The notes under the pieces: generated by a model
What the model was told of the DNA's origin: nothing
Databases searched by the model: none
Seen by the model: the letters and a program-made list of their open reading frames with translations, nothing else
Shown here: piece by piece, positions 63,681-64,000 of the stretch
How the letters are laid out: the number at the start of each line of letters is the position of its first letter
Position numbering within the stretch: the first letter of the stretch is position 1
DNA from: Mycobacterium syngnathidarum
GTDB taxonomy: Bacteria; Actinomycetota; Actinomycetes; Mycobacteriales; Mycobacteriaceae
DNA length: 64,000 nucleotides
Direction of reading: 5' to 3'
Assembly: GCF_001942625.1 (NCBI RefSeq)
Contig: NZ_MLCL01000062.1
Span: forward strand, 310,001-374,000
Translations under genes and position numbers: made by a program

Positions 63681-64000
63681 TCATGCCGCGGGGACCTCCT
63701 CGGAGAATTGCGTGTCATACAGTTCGGCGTAGCGACCGCCGCGGGCCAGCAGCTCGCGATGTGTGCCGCGTTCGACGATGCGCCCGTCCTCGACGACCAA
63801 GATGAGATCGGCGGCGCGGACCGTGGACAACCGGTGGGCGATGACGAGCGACGTCCGCCCGCCCAGCGCCTCGGCGAGGGCCTGCTGCACAGCGGCCTCC
63901 GAGGCCGAATCCAGCGACGCCGTCGCCTCATCGAGCACCACCACCCGTGATCGTCCCAACAGCAGGCGCGCGATGGTCAACCGCTGCTGCTGCCCTCCGG
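63681..64000 (-). CDS. Third ABC transporter, C-terminal part only (cut by window edge)
   Basis: The frame is open to the window end and gives the last 106 residues of an ABC ATPase domain. It starts at the QQQQRLTIARLLL signature helix, then VVVLDEATASLD with catalytic Glu, IAHRLSTV, and GTHRELLARGGRYAELYDTQF at the end. The 5' part lies beyond 64000. It is 36 bases upstream of the exporter pair in the same direction, probably in the same operon. Confidence 0.9.
   Translation of the reverse strand, partial: GGQQQRLTIARLLLGRSRVVVLDEATASLDSASEAAVQQALAEALGGRTSLVIAHRLSTVRAADLILVVEDGRIVERGTHRELLARGGRYAELYDTQFSEEVPAA

Overview
The window looks like chromosome of a fast-growing, high-GC mycobacterium (Mycolicibacterium/Mycobacterium type). 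The reasons are dense ATGA/GTGA-overlapped operons, many FadD/FadE-type lipid genes, F420/LLM and mycofactocin-type oxidoreductases, and gene order matching two Mycobacterium tuberculosis blocks: Rv0904c-Rv0910 (accD3, echA6, MBL-fold hydrolase, ctpE, SRPBCC toxin/antitoxin) and the Rv1535-ansA neighbourhood (M-box RNA with a short ORF, then asparaginase).

Layout. 1-2.0 kb: tRNA-Arg(CCT) followed by an unrecognised soluble protein overlapped with a four-helix membrane protein. 2.0-3.3 kb: rhodanese lipoprotein and DUF1326 gene diverging from two CsoR/CstR-like palindromes. 3.3-11.4 kb: mixed genes (mycofactocin-type SDR, small secreted protein, thiolase plus carotenoid oxygenase plus tandem HxlR regulator, CIRCE-controlled Hsp20, GNAT, cupin, glyoxalase-like). 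11.5-24.1 kb: a long leftward catabolic operon set with four acyl-CoA dehydrogenases in two pairs, CaiB CoA-transferase, SDRs, TauD-type dioxygenase, Baeyer-Villiger monooxygenase, LLM oxidoreductase and Rieske oxygenase. It diverges at 24.1-24.2 kb from a rightward operon to 30.4 kb (SMP-30 propeller, GntR regulator, two CoA ligases, SDR). Twin palindromes in the divergent gap look like the GntR operators. 30.5-32.3 kb: a solitary zinc-ribbon-repeat nuclease.

32.6-42.2 kb is the most unusual part. It holds a TetR-linked cluster with a NorD-like VWA protein, a NorQ/CbbQ-like AAA ATPase, two closely related polytopic membrane proteins, two membrane micropeptides of 35 and 43 residues, a bitopic protein, a P450, an SDR and an NAD(P)-binding dehydrogenase-like protein. 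It ends in a decayed segment: a truncated dehydrogenase joined to a truncated P450, an ERG2/sigma-1-receptor-like gene, and the tail of frdD. I read the core as an undescribed membrane enzyme or complex matured by the AAA/VWA pair; its chemistry is not shown by the sequence.

42.2-51.7 kb: Rv0909/Rv0910-like pair, CtpE, MBL-fold protein, EchA6, AccD3, then a YhgE/Pip exporter-like protein with an ATPase-like partner. 51.9-54.4 kb: promoter, M-box Mg2+ riboswitch, a 27-codon proline-rich leader ORF with a strong Shine-Dalgarno, a 57-codon ORF, a large hairpin, a membrane protein and a lipoprotein asparaginase. 54.4-64 kb: two CoA ligases diverging from a GAF-LuxR regulator, an epoxide hydrolase, and an ABC exporter pair followed by a third ABC gene cut by the window edge. 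Several long perfect hairpins close transcription units; one type occurs twice.
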